This document shows positions 18,801 to 27,587 of a stretch of 64,000 nt of DNA, in pieces. A program made the position numbers and the translations under genes. The stretch is from Pedobacter lusitanus. GTDB taxonomy: Bacteria > Bacteroidota > Bacteroidia > Sphingobacteriales > Sphingobacteriaceae. The stretch is from assembly GCF_040026395.1 (NCBI RefSeq), contig NZ_CP157278.1, positions 3,286,001-3,350,000 on the forward strand, given 5' to 3'. The notes under the pieces were generated by a model, which saw nothing but the letters and a program-made list of their open reading frames with translations, was not told the DNA's origin and did no database searches. The stretch's first letter is position 1, and each line of letters opens with the position of its first letter.

Positions 18801-21220
18801 CTAATTTCCCTGTAATCAGTAATACGATTGCCAGCAGCAGTACGGAAGTTTGTTACGGACAAAATATTACTATTACAGGTGACACGCCTGCCGGAGGGAA
18901 TGGAACCTATACATATAGCTGGGAAAGCAGTGCAGATAATGGAACAACATGGAGTCTGATCAGCGGTCAAACCCAGCAAAACCTGAATTTTCAATTGTTA
19001 AGCACTCTAAGCTTCAGAAGAACAGTCAGCAGCGGGCCATGTCCAAAAACAAGTAATGTGATCAGTATTATTGCGCAACCTCCTATTGACAACAATACCA
19101 TAGCAGCAGCACAGACTATATGTACCGGTCTGATTCCTGCTCCGCTGACAGGAAGTGCACCAACTGGTTCTGATGGTCATTTCAATTATCAATGGGAGTC
19201 TGGCCCTGATAATGTAAACTGGACTGAGATCAGCGGTGCTGTATTTGTCAATTATAGCCCGCAGACATTAACAGCAACCACTTATTACAGACGTAAAGTA
19301 AGCACACAGGCTTGTAACGGGGCACTGCAAAATATAAGTCCTGCGGTTAAAATCACGGTTAAGCCAAATGCAAAAGCCGAATATACTTTTACTGCGGACA
19401 ATGGCTGTATCCCTTTTACGTTGAATCTGACAGCAACACCATATCCCGACCGTAATGACACCTATACCTGGTATGCTGACAATGTACAGATCGGAACGGG
19501 TATCAGGTTCCCTGGTTATATCATGAAAAACAGTAATGCGACTGTAGTCATTAAACTGGTTGTAAGCAGCAGTCTGGGCTGCACACAGGATGAATTCAGC
19601 CATACTTTCAGTACGATAGAGAATGTGGTGCCGGCATTTACACAGAGTGCCAAAGAGGGATGCGGCCCCTTGAAAGTCACTTTTATCAATACCTCTACTT
19701 CCTTAACAAGCGCCACATTCAAGTGGGACTTTGGCAATGGTATTACCACCACGGATGTGATGCCCGGGCAAATCACTTTTTCACCTGATCCGCAGGGCAA
19801 AGACACAACCTATATGGTTTCTCTGACTTCAACAACTGCCTGCGGAAAAACTACGGTAGTCAATAGTGTATTTGTTAAGGCAAAACCAGTTTCGTTGTTC
19901 TCTCCGGATAAAACGGTTGGCTGCTCACCAATGAAAGTGACTTTCAGCAATACCTCGCCGGGCGGAACCAATACTTATTATTATGATTTCGGAGATGGTA
20001 CTTTACTGACAAAGACTGATAAATTACCTGTAGAGCATACTTATGTCACCGGAGCTGTAAAAGATTATATAGTCAGGATGCTTGCAAAAAATGAATGTGG
20101 CAGCGAAGAAAGCTTTTATACCATTCGTGTATCACCAAATACCATTTTACCGGAATTAGTAGTTAATGCAAGTGAAAAGGAAGGTTGTGCTCCTCTTAAA
20201 GTAAATTTCTATAATAACAGCAAAGGAGCAAGCAGCTTCAAATATGATTTTGGGGACGGCAGTACCCTGGTGACCCGGTCTGCTCCAGAAGTTGTCACCC
20301 ATACTTTTAATACTTCCGGGACCTTTACGGTTACTTTAACAGCTTCAAATGGCTGTTCTGATACAACGACCACAGAAACTGTAAAAGTGCTTCCACAGCC
20401 CGTTGTATCCTTTACAGCTGATGTAACTCTGGGCTGTCCGGGACTGCCGGTTCAGTTTAAAAATACGAGCGTTGGCGGGGTCGGTTATCTCTGGGACTTT
20501 GGAGACGGGACCACTTCCGGAGAACTTGAACCGAAACATATATTCAGCAGCGGCCAGGAGTTCTACACAGTCAGCCTCAAAGCGACCAATACACTGGGCT
20601 GCACCAATACGCTGGTGATGAATGAATATATTCATATCGTTCCACCGCCCGTTGCGTCGTTTAACGTCCTGCCTTCAACCCTCATCAGCATCCCTGATTA
20701 CACATTCAGATTTCAGGATGAGAGTACCGGAAATCCTACCATATGGTCGTGGGATTTTGGCGACAAACAACTTTCTGCTTTGAAAAATCCTTCTCATACT
20801 TATCCTGATACGGGTACTTATGTGGTTACGCTAAGGGTGACCAACCAGCAGGGATGTTTTACCACTACATTTAAAAAAGTAACCATTGTTGGTGTTCCGG
20901 GTTATCTGTTTGTCCCTAATTCGTTTATACCAGGAAGCGAAACGCCTGAACTCCGGGTTTTCAAAGCCAAGGGATCTGGTATAAAAACCTGGAAGATGTC
21001 CATCTTCAATAAATGGGGACAGTCGCTTTGGGAAACAACAAAACTTGATGAAGGCCGGCCGGCAGATGGCTGGGATGGCATCTTCAATGGAAGTCCCGTC
21101 CCCCAGGACGTGTATTTCTGGAAGATTGACGTCCAGCTCATCAATGGTACGGAATGGAAAGGGATGACCTACGATTCTTCAGCCCCCAAAAGAACAGGAA
21201 TTATTCACTTGATCAGATAA
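15824..21220 (+). CDS. Giant PKD-repeat surface protein with gliding-motility-type C-terminal sorting domain
   Basis: A roughly 1798-residue exported adhesin-like protein. The start at 15824 (MRKILTVFF) gives a clean Sec signal ending near SNAQ; the TTG at 15806 is less likely. The body is a long series of Ig/PKD-like beta domains. The clearest are in the last third, about 90 residues each, with the hallmark Y.WDFGDG (WDFGNG, YDFGDG twice, WDFGDG, WDFGDK) and GC.PL.V.F.N starts. The last ~90 residues (VPNSFIPGSETPELRVF, IFNKWGQSLWE, DGWDGIFNG, VYFWKIDV) are the CHU_C/TIGR04131 domain, a type B signal for the type IX secretion system. The next gene, 7 bp on, is a PorP/SprF partner, as in SprB-family clusters. 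Ligand unknown. Confidence 0.9.
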   Translation: MRKILTVFFALFLNIISFHSNAQLTIGMVDAGPYTPGSTISATFTIGTNSCIKIGNTFNLYLVDAGGNEVSIGTYNGFYSTFVNGVIPSGITAGTGYKVRVKSSNPALSSDLSAAFEIKAGTAVTAGVSSVASTISNNPLTFGSCNSTDNTNFNFTNTSSTNQVTATVNNELNPGTPVTLTYSATTPVNTFKANLAHYTVFVKATAPDGTVGTHAYFLINNLAVTAFTTSSSNTVCYPIGSFEYGVTVNGSSGISANFPGNTYKIDWGDGTSNEYTICDIISNSNKVQHTFTKSSCGFTYTTGNQTTYNAFGINVGVYSPYCGAIGTPISTTARVVSRPINRFSAPAVACLGDHLAITNQSTAGQNPNSTSSGCTDNQIFYTWYANGVAVATDVPFSFIPDIVFTSKGKHKIRLTARSAGNCQPDDAEQEVCVQDPPKPSFDLGNPLICLNPGTLTPANTSVLDNTCPAALPVFKWVITPPAGVPLSSITFDPANPAPQFKFTQIGVYNVTLTIQSGTCSVTSASQKIVVNTQPQASLSPDKTLCAIGNYTFGTATGPTQTTLSGTAEEIAGTYNWTVTGNTNYTFVAPDGPSTKYPTINFSDYGTYTVTVTHTNNCGTITKTQNITFSKSPKPEITALPSAVCYNAAINLTGKIIDDNPNTKFEWIGNGGVFSALSDLITTYTPTAAERIAGTATIILRVKTGLPDPCAQVEASLPVQIYPNNTGTNVTQNICSGQRAFHTPASSVPGSTFSWTAANADGMASGFTPAGTGAINDVITNSNATANAVVVYTITPQSNSCDGVPYTFTATITPIPVITPAAPQFAICGNEHAGITMSSTITGTKYTWTSTATAGITGNTNQGVPAAVTSIDDILSNSGAVQGTVTYVITPVSGTGCQGAAVTVTVKIDPAITAANAGPAQLLCNQLAATMAGNNPKAGETGLWSLVSGTATITDASNPTTTITGLTGGQTYVLRWTIKGPSNCTPTSADVTITNFPVISNTIASSSTEVCYGQNITITGDTPAGGNGTYTYSWESSADNGTTWSLISGQTQQNLNFQLLSTLSFRRTVSSGPCPKTSNVISIIAQPPIDNNTIAAAQTICTGLIPAPLTGSAPTGSDGHFNYQWESGPDNVNWTEISGAVFVNYSPQTLTATTYYRRKVSTQACNGALQNISPAVKITVKPNAKAEYTFTADNGCIPFTLNLTATPYPDRNDTYTWYADNVQIGTGIRFPGYIMKNSNATVVIKLVVSSSLGCTQDEFSHTFSTIENVVPAFTQSAKEGCGPLKVTFINTSTSLTSATFKWDFGNGITTTDVMPGQITFSPDPQGKDTTYMVSLTSTTACGKTTVVNSVFVKAKPVSLFSPDKTVGCSPMKVTFSNTSPGGTNTYYYDFGDGTLLTKTDKLPVEHTYVTGAVKDYIVRMLAKNECGSEESFYTIRVSPNTILPELVVNASEKEGCAPLKVNFYNNSKGASSFKYDFGDGSTLVTRSAPEVVTHTFNTSGTFTVTLTASNGCSDTTTTETVKVLPQPVVSFTADVTLGCPGLPVQFKNTSVGGVGYLWDFGDGTTSGELEPKHIFSSGQEFYTVSLKATNTLGCTNTLVMNEYIHIVPPPVASFNVLPSTLISIPDYTFRFQDESTGNPTIWSWDFGDKQLSALKNPSHTYPDTGTYVVTLRVTNQQGCFTTTFKKVTIVGVPGYLFVPNSFIPGSETPELRVFKAKGSGIKTWKMSIFNKWGQSLWETTKLDEGRPADGWDGIFNGSPVPQDVYFWKIDVQLINGTEWKGMTYDSSAPKRTGIIHLIR

Positions 21221-21227
21221 CCGGAAA

Positions 21228-22256
21228 ATGAAGCTGTACTTAAAATGTGTCTTTCTGCTATACGTACTGACCAGGTCAATCGCTGCATCTGCTCAGGATC
21301 ATATTTATTCTCAGTTTTTTAATGCTCCGCTATATCTTAACCCTTCTCTTACCGGGCAGTTTGAGGGGGATTTCCGGATGAATATGATTTACCGGAACCA
21401 ATGGACAGGACTGAGTGGTACTTTATCTTATATCAACGCTTCTGCTGATCTGAATATTCCCCGTTTTGGTGGCGGTGTGGGTATACAGTTCAACCGCAGC
21501 TCTGAGGGCACAGCCTTCCTGGTAAAAAACAATATAGCAGCAAGCTACTCTTACAGTGTCGGGACTGATGATTTTGTTTTATCTTTCGGCATACAGGCTG
21601 GCTTTACAAGCCGGCAGATTGACTGGAACAAACTGGTTTTTTCAGATCAGATAGACAACAGACTGGGATATATTCCCGGCAGTATCAGTGCTGCCCAGCC
21701 TCCTGCACAGGCCCGCAAGTATTTCTTTGATCCTGCTGCCGGGATCAACCTGGTTTATGGAAATTTCATGGCCGGCACAGCAATGCATCATATTAACCAG
21801 CCTGATGAATCTTTTAGTGGGGCACAGGCAAAACTTCCGCGCCGGATTACGGGTTATGCCAGCTACCGGATCGCTTTAACACAGAATTTCATTTACGGGG
21901 AAGACATCGCTTCTTATCTGATTCCATCGGTAGTTTATTACAGACAGCAAAACGTATCCTCCATGAGTGCAGGTTTACAGTTTAAACACAAAGGACTGAA
22001 TTCTGGTCTCTGGTACCGTTCGGCAGGTGAAGGCGGCCCGGATGCAATTGTGGTCTCCCTGATCTTTGATATTTTTACCGGCCGGGAAAACGGAGAGAAA
22101 TTAAGACTGGGTATCAGTCATGATGCTACAACTTCAAAAATCAATTACACCAATACAAATGGCACAACCGAAGCCAGCGTAGGTTATCAGAAGTATTTCC
22201 CTAACAGTGCGGGATATAATAAGTTCAATGGGGTAAGGTGTTACGATTTTTATTAG
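21228..22256 (+). CDS. PorP/SprF-family type IX secretion membrane protein
   Basis: A 342-residue outer-membrane beta-barrel with a signal peptide (to about ASAQ). The family signature sits just after it: HIYSQFFNAPLYLNPSLTGQFEGDFR...YRNQW, then alternating amphipathic strands. PorP/SprF proteins attach type IX cargo with type B C-terminal domains to the cell surface; here the 7-bp gap to the PKD cargo gene makes a cargo/anchor pair very likely. The pairing is inferred from context; the family call is direct. Confidence 0.92.
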   Translation: MKLYLKCVFLLYVLTRSIAASAQDHIYSQFFNAPLYLNPSLTGQFEGDFRMNMIYRNQWTGLSGTLSYINASADLNIPRFGGGVGIQFNRSSEGTAFLVKNNIAASYSYSVGTDDFVLSFGIQAGFTSRQIDWNKLVFSDQIDNRLGYIPGSISAAQPPAQARKYFFDPAAGINLVYGNFMAGTAMHHINQPDESFSGAQAKLPRRITGYASYRIALTQNFIYGEDIASYLIPSVVYYRQQNVSSMSAGLQFKHKGLNSGLWYRSAGEGGPDAIVVSLIFDIFTGRENGEKLRLGISHDATTSKINYTNTNGTTEASVGYQKYFPNSAGYNKFNGVRCYDFY

Positions 22257-22356
22257 AACCCGGCTCCCTGCATAACTATCTGAAATTCTTTCCTTAACTT
22301 TAAAACTGTTTAAATCTCACAGACAGGTTTAACCGGTTTTTATCTTTTTGACAGCA

Positions 22357-23013
22357 ATGGAGCAACTAATTGAAGGCAATCATTTTCTTACACAGAGTGA
22401 AGTATATAAATTTTTACTGGCGATATTACTCTGCGGACTTATTGGCCTTGAACGGGAGTTGAGAGCCAAACAAGCCGGGCTGAAAACTATGATTATGATC
22501 GGCCTGGGCTCTACGCTGTTCACCATCTTATCTATTAAAATCGGGATAGGTAATGCTGATCGTATCGCCTCTAATATTGTAACCGGTATAGGTTTCCTGG
22601 GTGCAGGGGTAATTTTCAAAGAGGAGAGTAAGGTAAGAGGATTAACTACTGCCTGTGTAATCTGGATTGTCGCAGCAATCGGAATGGCTATCGGTGCTGG
22701 TTTTTCTGAACAGGCCATCGGGGTAACGGTCATCGTTCTGCTGGCATTAATTCTTTTTCCCTATGTGGAAGATTTCGTGCAGCACAGGTCTACTTCCAGA
22801 GAATACAGAATTGTCAAGAAATATGAAAATGAAGGTCTCGACAGCTATGAAGAGCACTTTAAAATTGCCGGTTTAAAATTAAGCCGTGGACAGCAAAATC
22901 TTTCTGATGGAATTATCAGTGGTACCTGGACTGCTGCGGGTAGTCCGAAAAATCACAAATTATTTGTTGACCACATGCTACAGGATGAAAAAATTCTTGA
23001 ATTTCAGTTCTAA
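22357..23013 (+). CDS. MgtC/SapB-family membrane protein
   Basis: A 218-residue inner-membrane protein starting at the ATG at 22357 (the TTG at 22348 is less likely). The first ~140 residues are hydrophobic with the family core: GLIGLERELRAKQAGLKTMIMIGLGSTLFT, TGIGFLGAGVIFKEESKVRGLTTACVIWIVAAIGMAIG. A soluble ~75-residue C-terminal domain follows. MgtC proteins are linked to magnesium limitation and modulation of the F-type ATPase in some bacteria; the role here is not shown. Lies 91 bp after the PorP/SprF gene and 37 bp before sdaA. Confidence 0.85.
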   Translation: MEQLIEGNHFLTQSEVYKFLLAILLCGLIGLERELRAKQAGLKTMIMIGLGSTLFTILSIKIGIGNADRIASNIVTGIGFLGAGVIFKEESKVRGLTTACVIWIVAAIGMAIGAGFSEQAIGVTVIVLLALILFPYVEDFVQHRSTSREYRIVKKYENEGLDSYEEHFKIAGLKLSRGQQNLSDGIISGTWTAAGSPKNHKLFVDHMLQDEKILEFQF

Positions 23014-23038
23014 TTTCCCTTTATTCACTTTAACTATT

Positions 23039-23046
23039 TAGCTTTG
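23039..23046 (+). promoter_or_regulatory. -7 box immediately before sdaA (candidate leaderless promoter)
   Basis: TAGCTTTG, an exact TAnnTTTG match, ends 4 nt (CATC) before the ATG at 23051. With this spacing the predicted transcription start falls on or beside the A of the ATG. No matching TTG is seen upstream; TTC at 23015-23017 is the nearest. Confidence 0.45.
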
Positions 23047-23050
23047 CATC

Positions 23051-24478
23051 ATGCATAGAGAACAAATCTCCGTATTCGATATTTTTAAAATCGGGATAGG
23101 CCCGTCAAGTTCACACACTCTTGGTCCCTGGAGGGCCGCTCAGCAGTTTACTGCTTCCTTAGCCAGTAAGCATTTGCTGGATAGTGTAGAACAGATAAAA
23201 ATATTGCTTTATGGTTCTCTTGCCAAAACTGGTCATGGCCACGGTACCGATATTGCTATTCTTCTGGGAATGGTTGGTGCTGATCCGGTAACATTTGACG
23301 TCAATGCAATTGACTCAACTATTGAAGCTATCAAAACCGGGCAGCAGCTATCTCTTGCAGGCAGCCATCAGATCTCTTTCAATTATACAGACGACCTTAT
23401 TTTTCTATATCATGAAAGCCTTCCTTTTCACCCTAATGCAGTTACTTTTCAGGCATTTTTGAGTAACGGCACTGCATTCTCTGAAACTTATTATTCCATT
23501 GGAGGAGGCTTTGTAGTCAAAGAAGGTGAAACAGGCGGAGATAAAGAACAAGTAGAATTACCTTTCCCTGTTGAAATTGCAGGAGACTTATTACACTGGT
23601 GTTTAACCACGGGATTAAAGGTTTCTGAAGTGGTCATGGAAAATGAACTGATGTGGCGCACTGAGGCAGAAACTAAACACGGTATTCTCCAGCATTTTAA
23701 AGTCATGAAAGAATGTACTTTCAGAGGCTGCCATACAGGTGGATTTTTACCTGGCGGATTAAATGTTGGCCGCAGAGCTACAGCTTTAAATAAAAGACTG
23801 ATTGGAAACAGACCGTACACCGACTATGAAAGCTGGATACAAGCAATCAGAGCCGGAGGAAATGGTTTTAATTATACTTTAGACTGGGTAAGTTGCTTCG
23901 CCCTGGCAGTGAATGAAGAAAATGCTTCATTTGGCCGCGTGGTTACCGCCCCTACAAATGGAGCTGCGGGAGTAATTCCGGCAGTATTACAATATTATAT
24001 CGCTTTTTGCGATGGTTTTGATGAAGAGAAAATCATACAGTTCATTGCCTGTGCATCTGAAATAGGCAGTATCTTCAAAAAAGGAGCAACTATATCAGCT
24101 GCAATGGGTGGCTGTCAGGCTGAAATCGGCGTATCTTCTGCCATGGCTGCTGCTGCCCTGACCGAATGTATGGGAGGTTCACAACGACAGGTGATGATGG
24201 CAGCTGAAATTGCTATGGAACATCATCTGGGCTTAACCTGTGACCCTATTGGCGGTCTTGTACAGATTCCATGTATTGAGAGAAATACAATGGGTGCAAT
24301 TAAAGCAATTACTGCAAGCCAGCTGGCCTTACAAAGTAATCCCGATAAAGCCAAAGTAAGTTTAGGTGCTGTTGTCAACACAATGTGGGAAACCGCATTG
24401 GATATGAACTCCAAGTACAAAGAAACTTCGGACGGTGGTTTAGCCACTAATATCCCGATCAGCTTACCGGAGTGTTAA
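23051..24478 (+). CDS. sdaA: L-serine ammonia-lyase, iron-sulfur type, single chain
   Basis: Deaminates L-serine to pyruvate and ammonia using a [4Fe-4S] cluster. The 475-residue chain fuses the beta domain (start [25 protein letters not shown]) to the catalytic alpha domain, where cluster cysteines appear in [10 protein letters not shown] and [16 protein letters not shown]; the motif [20 protein letters not shown] is also diagnostic. Length is usual for the one-chain SdaA/TdcG form. The stop codon overlaps the stop of the convergent esterase gene by 4 bases. Confidence 0.95.
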   Translation: MHREQISVFDIFKIGIGPSSSHTLGPWRAAQQFTASLASKHLLDSVEQIKILLYGSLAKTGHGHGTDIAILLGMVGADPVTFDVNAIDSTIEAIKTGQQLSLAGSHQISFNYTDDLIFLYHESLPFHPNAVTFQAFLSNGTAFSETYYSIGGGFVVKEGETGGDKEQVELPFPVEIAGDLLHWCLTTGLKVSEVVMENELMWRTEAETKHGILQHFKVMKECTFRGCHTGGFLPGGLNVGRRATALNKRLIGNRPYTDYESWIQAIRAGGNGFNYTLDWVSCFALAVNEENASFGRVVTAPTNGAAGVIPAVLQYYIAFCDGFDEEKIIQFIACASEIGSIFKKGATISAAMGGCQAEIGVSSAMAAAALTECMGGSQRQVMMAAEIAMEHHLGLTCDPIGGLVQIPCIERNTMGAIKAITASQLALQSNPDKAKVSLGAVVNTMWETALDMNSKYKETSDGGLATNIPISLPEC

Positions 24479-25194
24479 TTTTTAAAAGCTTTAATGACTG
24501 ATGGACTAAGCGCTTCTGCCCATTCCTTATACATTTTTCCTGAAGGGTGAAGTCCGTCTGTTGTAATGAGTGAAGCATCAGCCGATGCTTTTCTTGAACC
24601 CGGTGTAATATCTGTATAGCTTATTCCTGCCTGAAGCGTTTCTTCTCTGTTAACCGTATTAAAAGCATCAATTTCTCTGGCAATAGCCTTCACATCTCTG
24701 CCACTTTGTGCACCGTAGGCAGTCGAGCCCCAGTCAGGGATAGATACCACAAAAACATGTGCAGTATTTCCTCCTGCAAAGCCAACAGCAGTTTTGAGCA
24801 GCTCTTTAAACTCATTACGGTAAATAGCTATTGAGTTACCACGATACTGATTATTAACACCAATCAGCAGCGTGACCAGATCATATTTCCGGTTAAGATT
24901 TTCAGCCTTAATCCCGGCTATTAATTCGCCGGTTGTCCATCCTGTTGTGGCAATAATTTTAGGCGCAGACAGATTTAAAGCTTGTTTACTCAGGCTCACA
25001 GTTAACTGGTATGGAAAACTTTCCATTTGCGTTACCTGTTCTCCAATAGTATAAGAATCTCCCATTGCCAGATATGACAACTGATCTGTAGGCGGGCCGG
25101 TTTCAGGTGTAGTAATTTTATTCATGCCGTTTATAGTTTCCTTTGCACACCCAAGCAGGAAAATCAACAGGACAAATGTGGTTATTAACTTCAT
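24475..25194 (-). CDS. SGNH/GDSL-family hydrolase, lipoprotein
   Basis: Lipid-anchored esterase or lipase of unknown substrate, probably periplasmic or outer-membrane. The start is placed at MKLITTFVL (25194), which gives a lipoprotein signal with lipobox LLGC; the longest frame has nine extra residues. SGNH blocks: GDSYT (nucleophile Ser), TGWTTGEL (block II Gly), IGVNNQYRG (block III Asn) and DGLHPSGK (block V Asp/His). 239 residues. The gene's end overlaps the sdaA end by 4 nt in a convergent arrangement. Confidence 0.88.
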   Translation of the reverse strand: MKLITTFVLLIFLLGCAKETINGMNKITTPETGPPTDQLSYLAMGDSYTIGEQVTQMESFPYQLTVSLSKQALNLSAPKIIATTGWTTGELIAGIKAENLNRKYDLVTLLIGVNNQYRGNSIAIYRNEFKELLKTAVGFAGGNTAHVFVVSIPDWGSTAYGAQSGRDVKAIAREIDAFNTVNREETLQAGISYTDITPGSRKASADASLITTDGLHPSGKMYKEWAEALSPSVIKAFKN

Positions 25195-25276
25195 CTGAAG
25201 ATTTACGGAGACTGGATGCAATCAGATGTTGAAGGTAATAATTTATATATTCTCCGAGCAGATATGCATCATTTTA

Positions 25277-25612
25277 TTAATGCGTATGCGGCATAAAAAT
25301 CTTAAACAGATAACTGATGGTAATGATAGATGCAGTAATCATGTACAATACATTAATCAGGTTTTTACTTTTAGGGCCCCACCAGAAATGGGCAGCAAGG
25401 CCTGTTATCACAGTTATCAATATAGGTATAGTAGCAGGATATAGATAAAAACTATGATACAAATCACCTTTGAGCAAGGCTAAAAAGGAACGCTGAAAAC
25501 CACAGCCGGGACAGTCATAGCCTGTAATATATTTAAAGGGGCAGGGCAGCATATAATTATCAGCTTTCTCTAAAAAGGCAGAGAAAGCTGATAAGATAAA
25601 TATTTTATGCAT
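25277..25612 (-). CDS. DUF2752 small membrane protein
   Basis: A protein of up to 111 residues of unknown function. The DUF2752 core is clear: LPCPFKYITGYDCPGCGFQRSFLALLKGD, with CPGCG and the conserved Arg, followed by two membrane helices (about 58-76 and 87-106). The start could be 25612, 6 bp after the preceding gene, or Met21 (25552); an LEK..NYMLPC sequence like that at the start of relatives favours some coding upstream of Met21. An 11-bp perfect inverted repeat (25560-25570 with 25581-25591) lies within codons 8-18. Same strand and tight spacing with the DUF5684 gene suggest cotranscription. Confidence 0.8.
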   Translation of the reverse strand: MHKIFILSAFSAFLEKADNYMLPCPFKYITGYDCPGCGFQRSFLALLKGDLYHSFYLYPATIPILITVITGLAAHFWWGPKSKNLINVLYMITASIITISYLFKIFMPHTH

Positions 25613-25617
25613 TGGAA

Positions 25618-26100
25618 TTATGCCTCCGGTGTTGTTGGAGGTGTAGGAGGTTGATTAAAAGGATTGTTCCCACCGAAAGGATTGTTTGCTCCAAATTGGT
25701 TATTAGAACCAAATCCGTTTGCTTCTTTAGCCGAAGGCCCCAGATATCTTGCATCTGTGAAAGCCAGTAATGGGAAAAATATAAATGGTAATAAGAGTAA
25801 ACCTACTGTAAAACCTTCCGATTTACCAAAACTCTTAGCCAGAAGATTGATTGACCAGATACCAAAAACAATGTTTGTACATGGCAAAATCAACCATAGA
25901 ATCCAGATTGGTGGTTTTCCAATAATTTCCAGTATAACAATCATATTATAAATGGGCACGATTGCCGCCCACCCAGGTTTGCCCGCCTTTTCGAAAATCC
26001 TCCACATGGAGTACACAATCAAGATAAGGACAGCAAAATACATTAATCCTCCAAAAAGGCCGATTCCCATTGGAGAAGTACCAGTAGCGTTATAATCCAT
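25618..26100 (-). CDS. DUF5684-family membrane protein
   Basis: A 160-residue protein with about three or four membrane helices (first ~15-35, then ~60-80, ~95-112). The pattern YSMWRIFEKAGKPGWAAIVPIYNMIVILEIIGKPPIWILWLILP is that of DUF5684, a small family also seen in signal-peptidase-related proteins, but no protease residues are present. The C-terminus is a low-complexity tail of NNPFGGNNPFN-type repeats and prolines. Sits between lipB (78 bp away) and the DUF2752 gene (5 bp away). Function unknown. Confidence 0.8.
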   Translation of the reverse strand: MDYNATGTSPMGIGLFGGLMYFAVLILIVYSMWRIFEKAGKPGWAAIVPIYNMIVILEIIGKPPIWILWLILPCTNIVFGIWSINLLAKSFGKSEGFTVGLLLLPFIFFPLLAFTDARYLGPSAKEANGFGSNNQFGANNPFGGNNPFNQPPTPPTTPEA

Positions 26101-26178
26101 AGTTTATTTTTTTAGTATTTGTAAGATAGGAAAAAAAATAAATAAATGTTTTACTAAACGGTGACAAATAACAATTAA

Positions 26179-26874
26179 TTAATATAATTCCATTTGAAAC
26201 AGAGTGGAAATATGTTTTTTAAGCACGTTTTTTACCTCAGACAAATTTAATTCATAACCAAGTTCTTTCTGCATAGAGGTAACGTCCTTATCATCTATCC
26301 CACAAGGAATTATATTTTTAAAATACTCCAGATTCGCATTTACGTTAAAAGCAAAACCATGCATGGTTACCCAACGGCTGCAACGCACACCCATCGCACA
26401 GATTTTTCTTGCCTTTTCATTATCAGCATCAAGCCATACCCCCGTAAACCCAGGATACCTGCCAGCTGCAATACCATAATCTTTTAGGGTTAGAATAACA
26501 GCTTCTTCCAGAGTTCTGAGATATAAATGTATATCTGTAAAAAAATTATCCAGATCAAGAATCGGATAACCTACAATCTGTCCGGGGCCATGATAAGTAA
26601 TATCTCCTCCGCGATTGGTTTTATAGTAGGTAGCTTCCTTCTCTTTAAGTCCTTCTTCATCCAGTAAAAGATACTCCGGATGTCCACTTTTTCCTAAGGT
26701 ATAAACATGGGGATGTTCACAAAACACAAGGAAGTTTGGCGTTTCATCTGTAGTCTCCTGTATGCGGTTATTTGTCTTGACAGCAATGGTATCTTTAAAA
26801 ATAAGTTCCTGATTATTCCAGGCATCCTGATAATCCACCAATCCCCAGTCAACAAATTTTACTTTCTTATTCAT
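26179..26874 (-). CDS. lipB: Octanoyl-[acyl-carrier-protein]-protein N-octanoyltransferase (LipB)
   Basis: Transfers octanoate from acyl carrier protein to lipoate-dependent enzymes, the first step of lipoate synthesis. The 231 residues show RGGDITYHGPGQIVGYPI, the lysine region KICAMGVRCSRWVTMHGFAFNVN and the catalytic cysteine in IIPCGIDDKDVTS. The gene lies 12 bp downstream of the phosphopantetheinyl transferase gene; both enzymes act on carrier-protein biology (one makes holo-ACP, the other consumes octanoyl-ACP), so the operon makes metabolic sense. Confidence 0.95.
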   Translation of the reverse strand: MNKKVKFVDWGLVDYQDAWNNQELIFKDTIAVKTNNRIQETTDETPNFLVFCEHPHVYTLGKSGHPEYLLLDEEGLKEKEATYYKTNRGGDITYHGPGQIVGYPILDLDNFFTDIHLYLRTLEEAVILTLKDYGIAAGRYPGFTGVWLDADNEKARKICAMGVRCSRWVTMHGFAFNVNANLEYFKNIIPCGIDDKDVTSMQKELGYELNLSEVKNVLKKHISTLFQMELY

Positions 26875-26886
26875 CTCAGTTTAAAA

Positions 26887-27522
26887 TTAAGCAACAACGT
26901 ATCCCAGCATATAACCATCTGTTGTCTTAAAATAATTTGCAGTTAAAGTTCTCCGGCCTTCAGGCAAATCTACCAAAGCAGTTAAAGATCCTTCTTCATG
27001 CAACTCAAAAGGCTGTATGTGAATATCCCTCTTAAATTCCAGGCCTTTTTTACCATACCATTTATAGATTGCTTCTTTTACACACCAGCAAACATAAAGT
27101 CCGTCAGTATTATCCTTAACATGCAGCAGTTCGGGAGGGGAAAGAAATTTTTGCTGAATACGGTGAATCTTAGGTTCGATTCTTTCAATGTCAACGCCTA
27201 CTCCATTTTTTTTTCCGATCATCACCGCTGCGTAATCAAAAGAATGACTCAGTGAAATGGTAGAATCAGAATTAACCAGATATGGTTTTCCATGCTCATC
27301 AATACGACAATCAATATAATCGGCTGTATTCAGCATCGTACGCAGAAGCAAACGCGTACTTAACCAGTGCAACAGCCGCTTACCATTGTTCAATGTCGCC
27401 AGAAAATCCAGCTCATGCTTCTTTAACTGCAGGCCGGAAATCAGGTCTTCTTCCCGTTCTTCGATTTTCCATACGGCAAGTATGGTTTGATCGTCAATGT
27501 CTTTATTATAGATTACAGGCAT
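26887..27522 (-). CDS. 4'-phosphopantetheinyl transferase (Sfp/AcpT-like)
   Basis: Adds phosphopantetheine from CoA to apo-carrier proteins. The 211 residues contain the paired motifs GVGVDIERIEP and WCVKEAIYKWYGKKGLEF, with Mg-binding Asp/Glu in VDIE and Glu in KEA, plus the N-terminal LSHS block. The start at 27522 (MPVIYNKD) is chosen because the longest frame would run back into the divergent dcd gene and past the -7 box at 27542-27549. It heads a probable minus-strand operon with lipB. Confidence 0.9.
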   Translation of the reverse strand: MPVIYNKDIDDQTILAVWKIEEREEDLISGLQLKKHELDFLATLNNGKRLLHWLSTRLLLRTMLNTADYIDCRIDEHGKPYLVNSDSTISLSHSFDYAAVMIGKKNGVGVDIERIEPKIHRIQQKFLSPPELLHVKDNTDGLYVCWCVKEAIYKWYGKKGLEFKRDIHIQPFELHEEGSLTALVDLPEGRRTLTANYFKTTDGYMLGYVVA

Positions 27523-27541
27523 CGTATTTAAAAAATCAATG

Positions 27542-27549
27542 CAAAAGTA
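27542..27549 (-). promoter_or_regulatory. Candidate -7 box of the phosphopantetheinyl transferase operon
   Basis: TACTTTTG on the minus strand (CAAAAGTA on plus) lies 19 nt before the chosen ATG. A TTG is present (minus strand, 27574-27576) but 24 nt away, longer than usual, so only the -7 element is convincing. Confidence 0.4.
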
Positions 27550-27587
27550 TCTTAAATTAATCATAATTTCGCCCAAAGACTTTACAA

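Noticed and set aside
25560..25591. 11-bp inverted repeat as a terminator between the DUF5684 and DUF2752 genes
   Set aside because: It lies within the probable coding part of the DUF2752 gene and has no T run; it may be chance.
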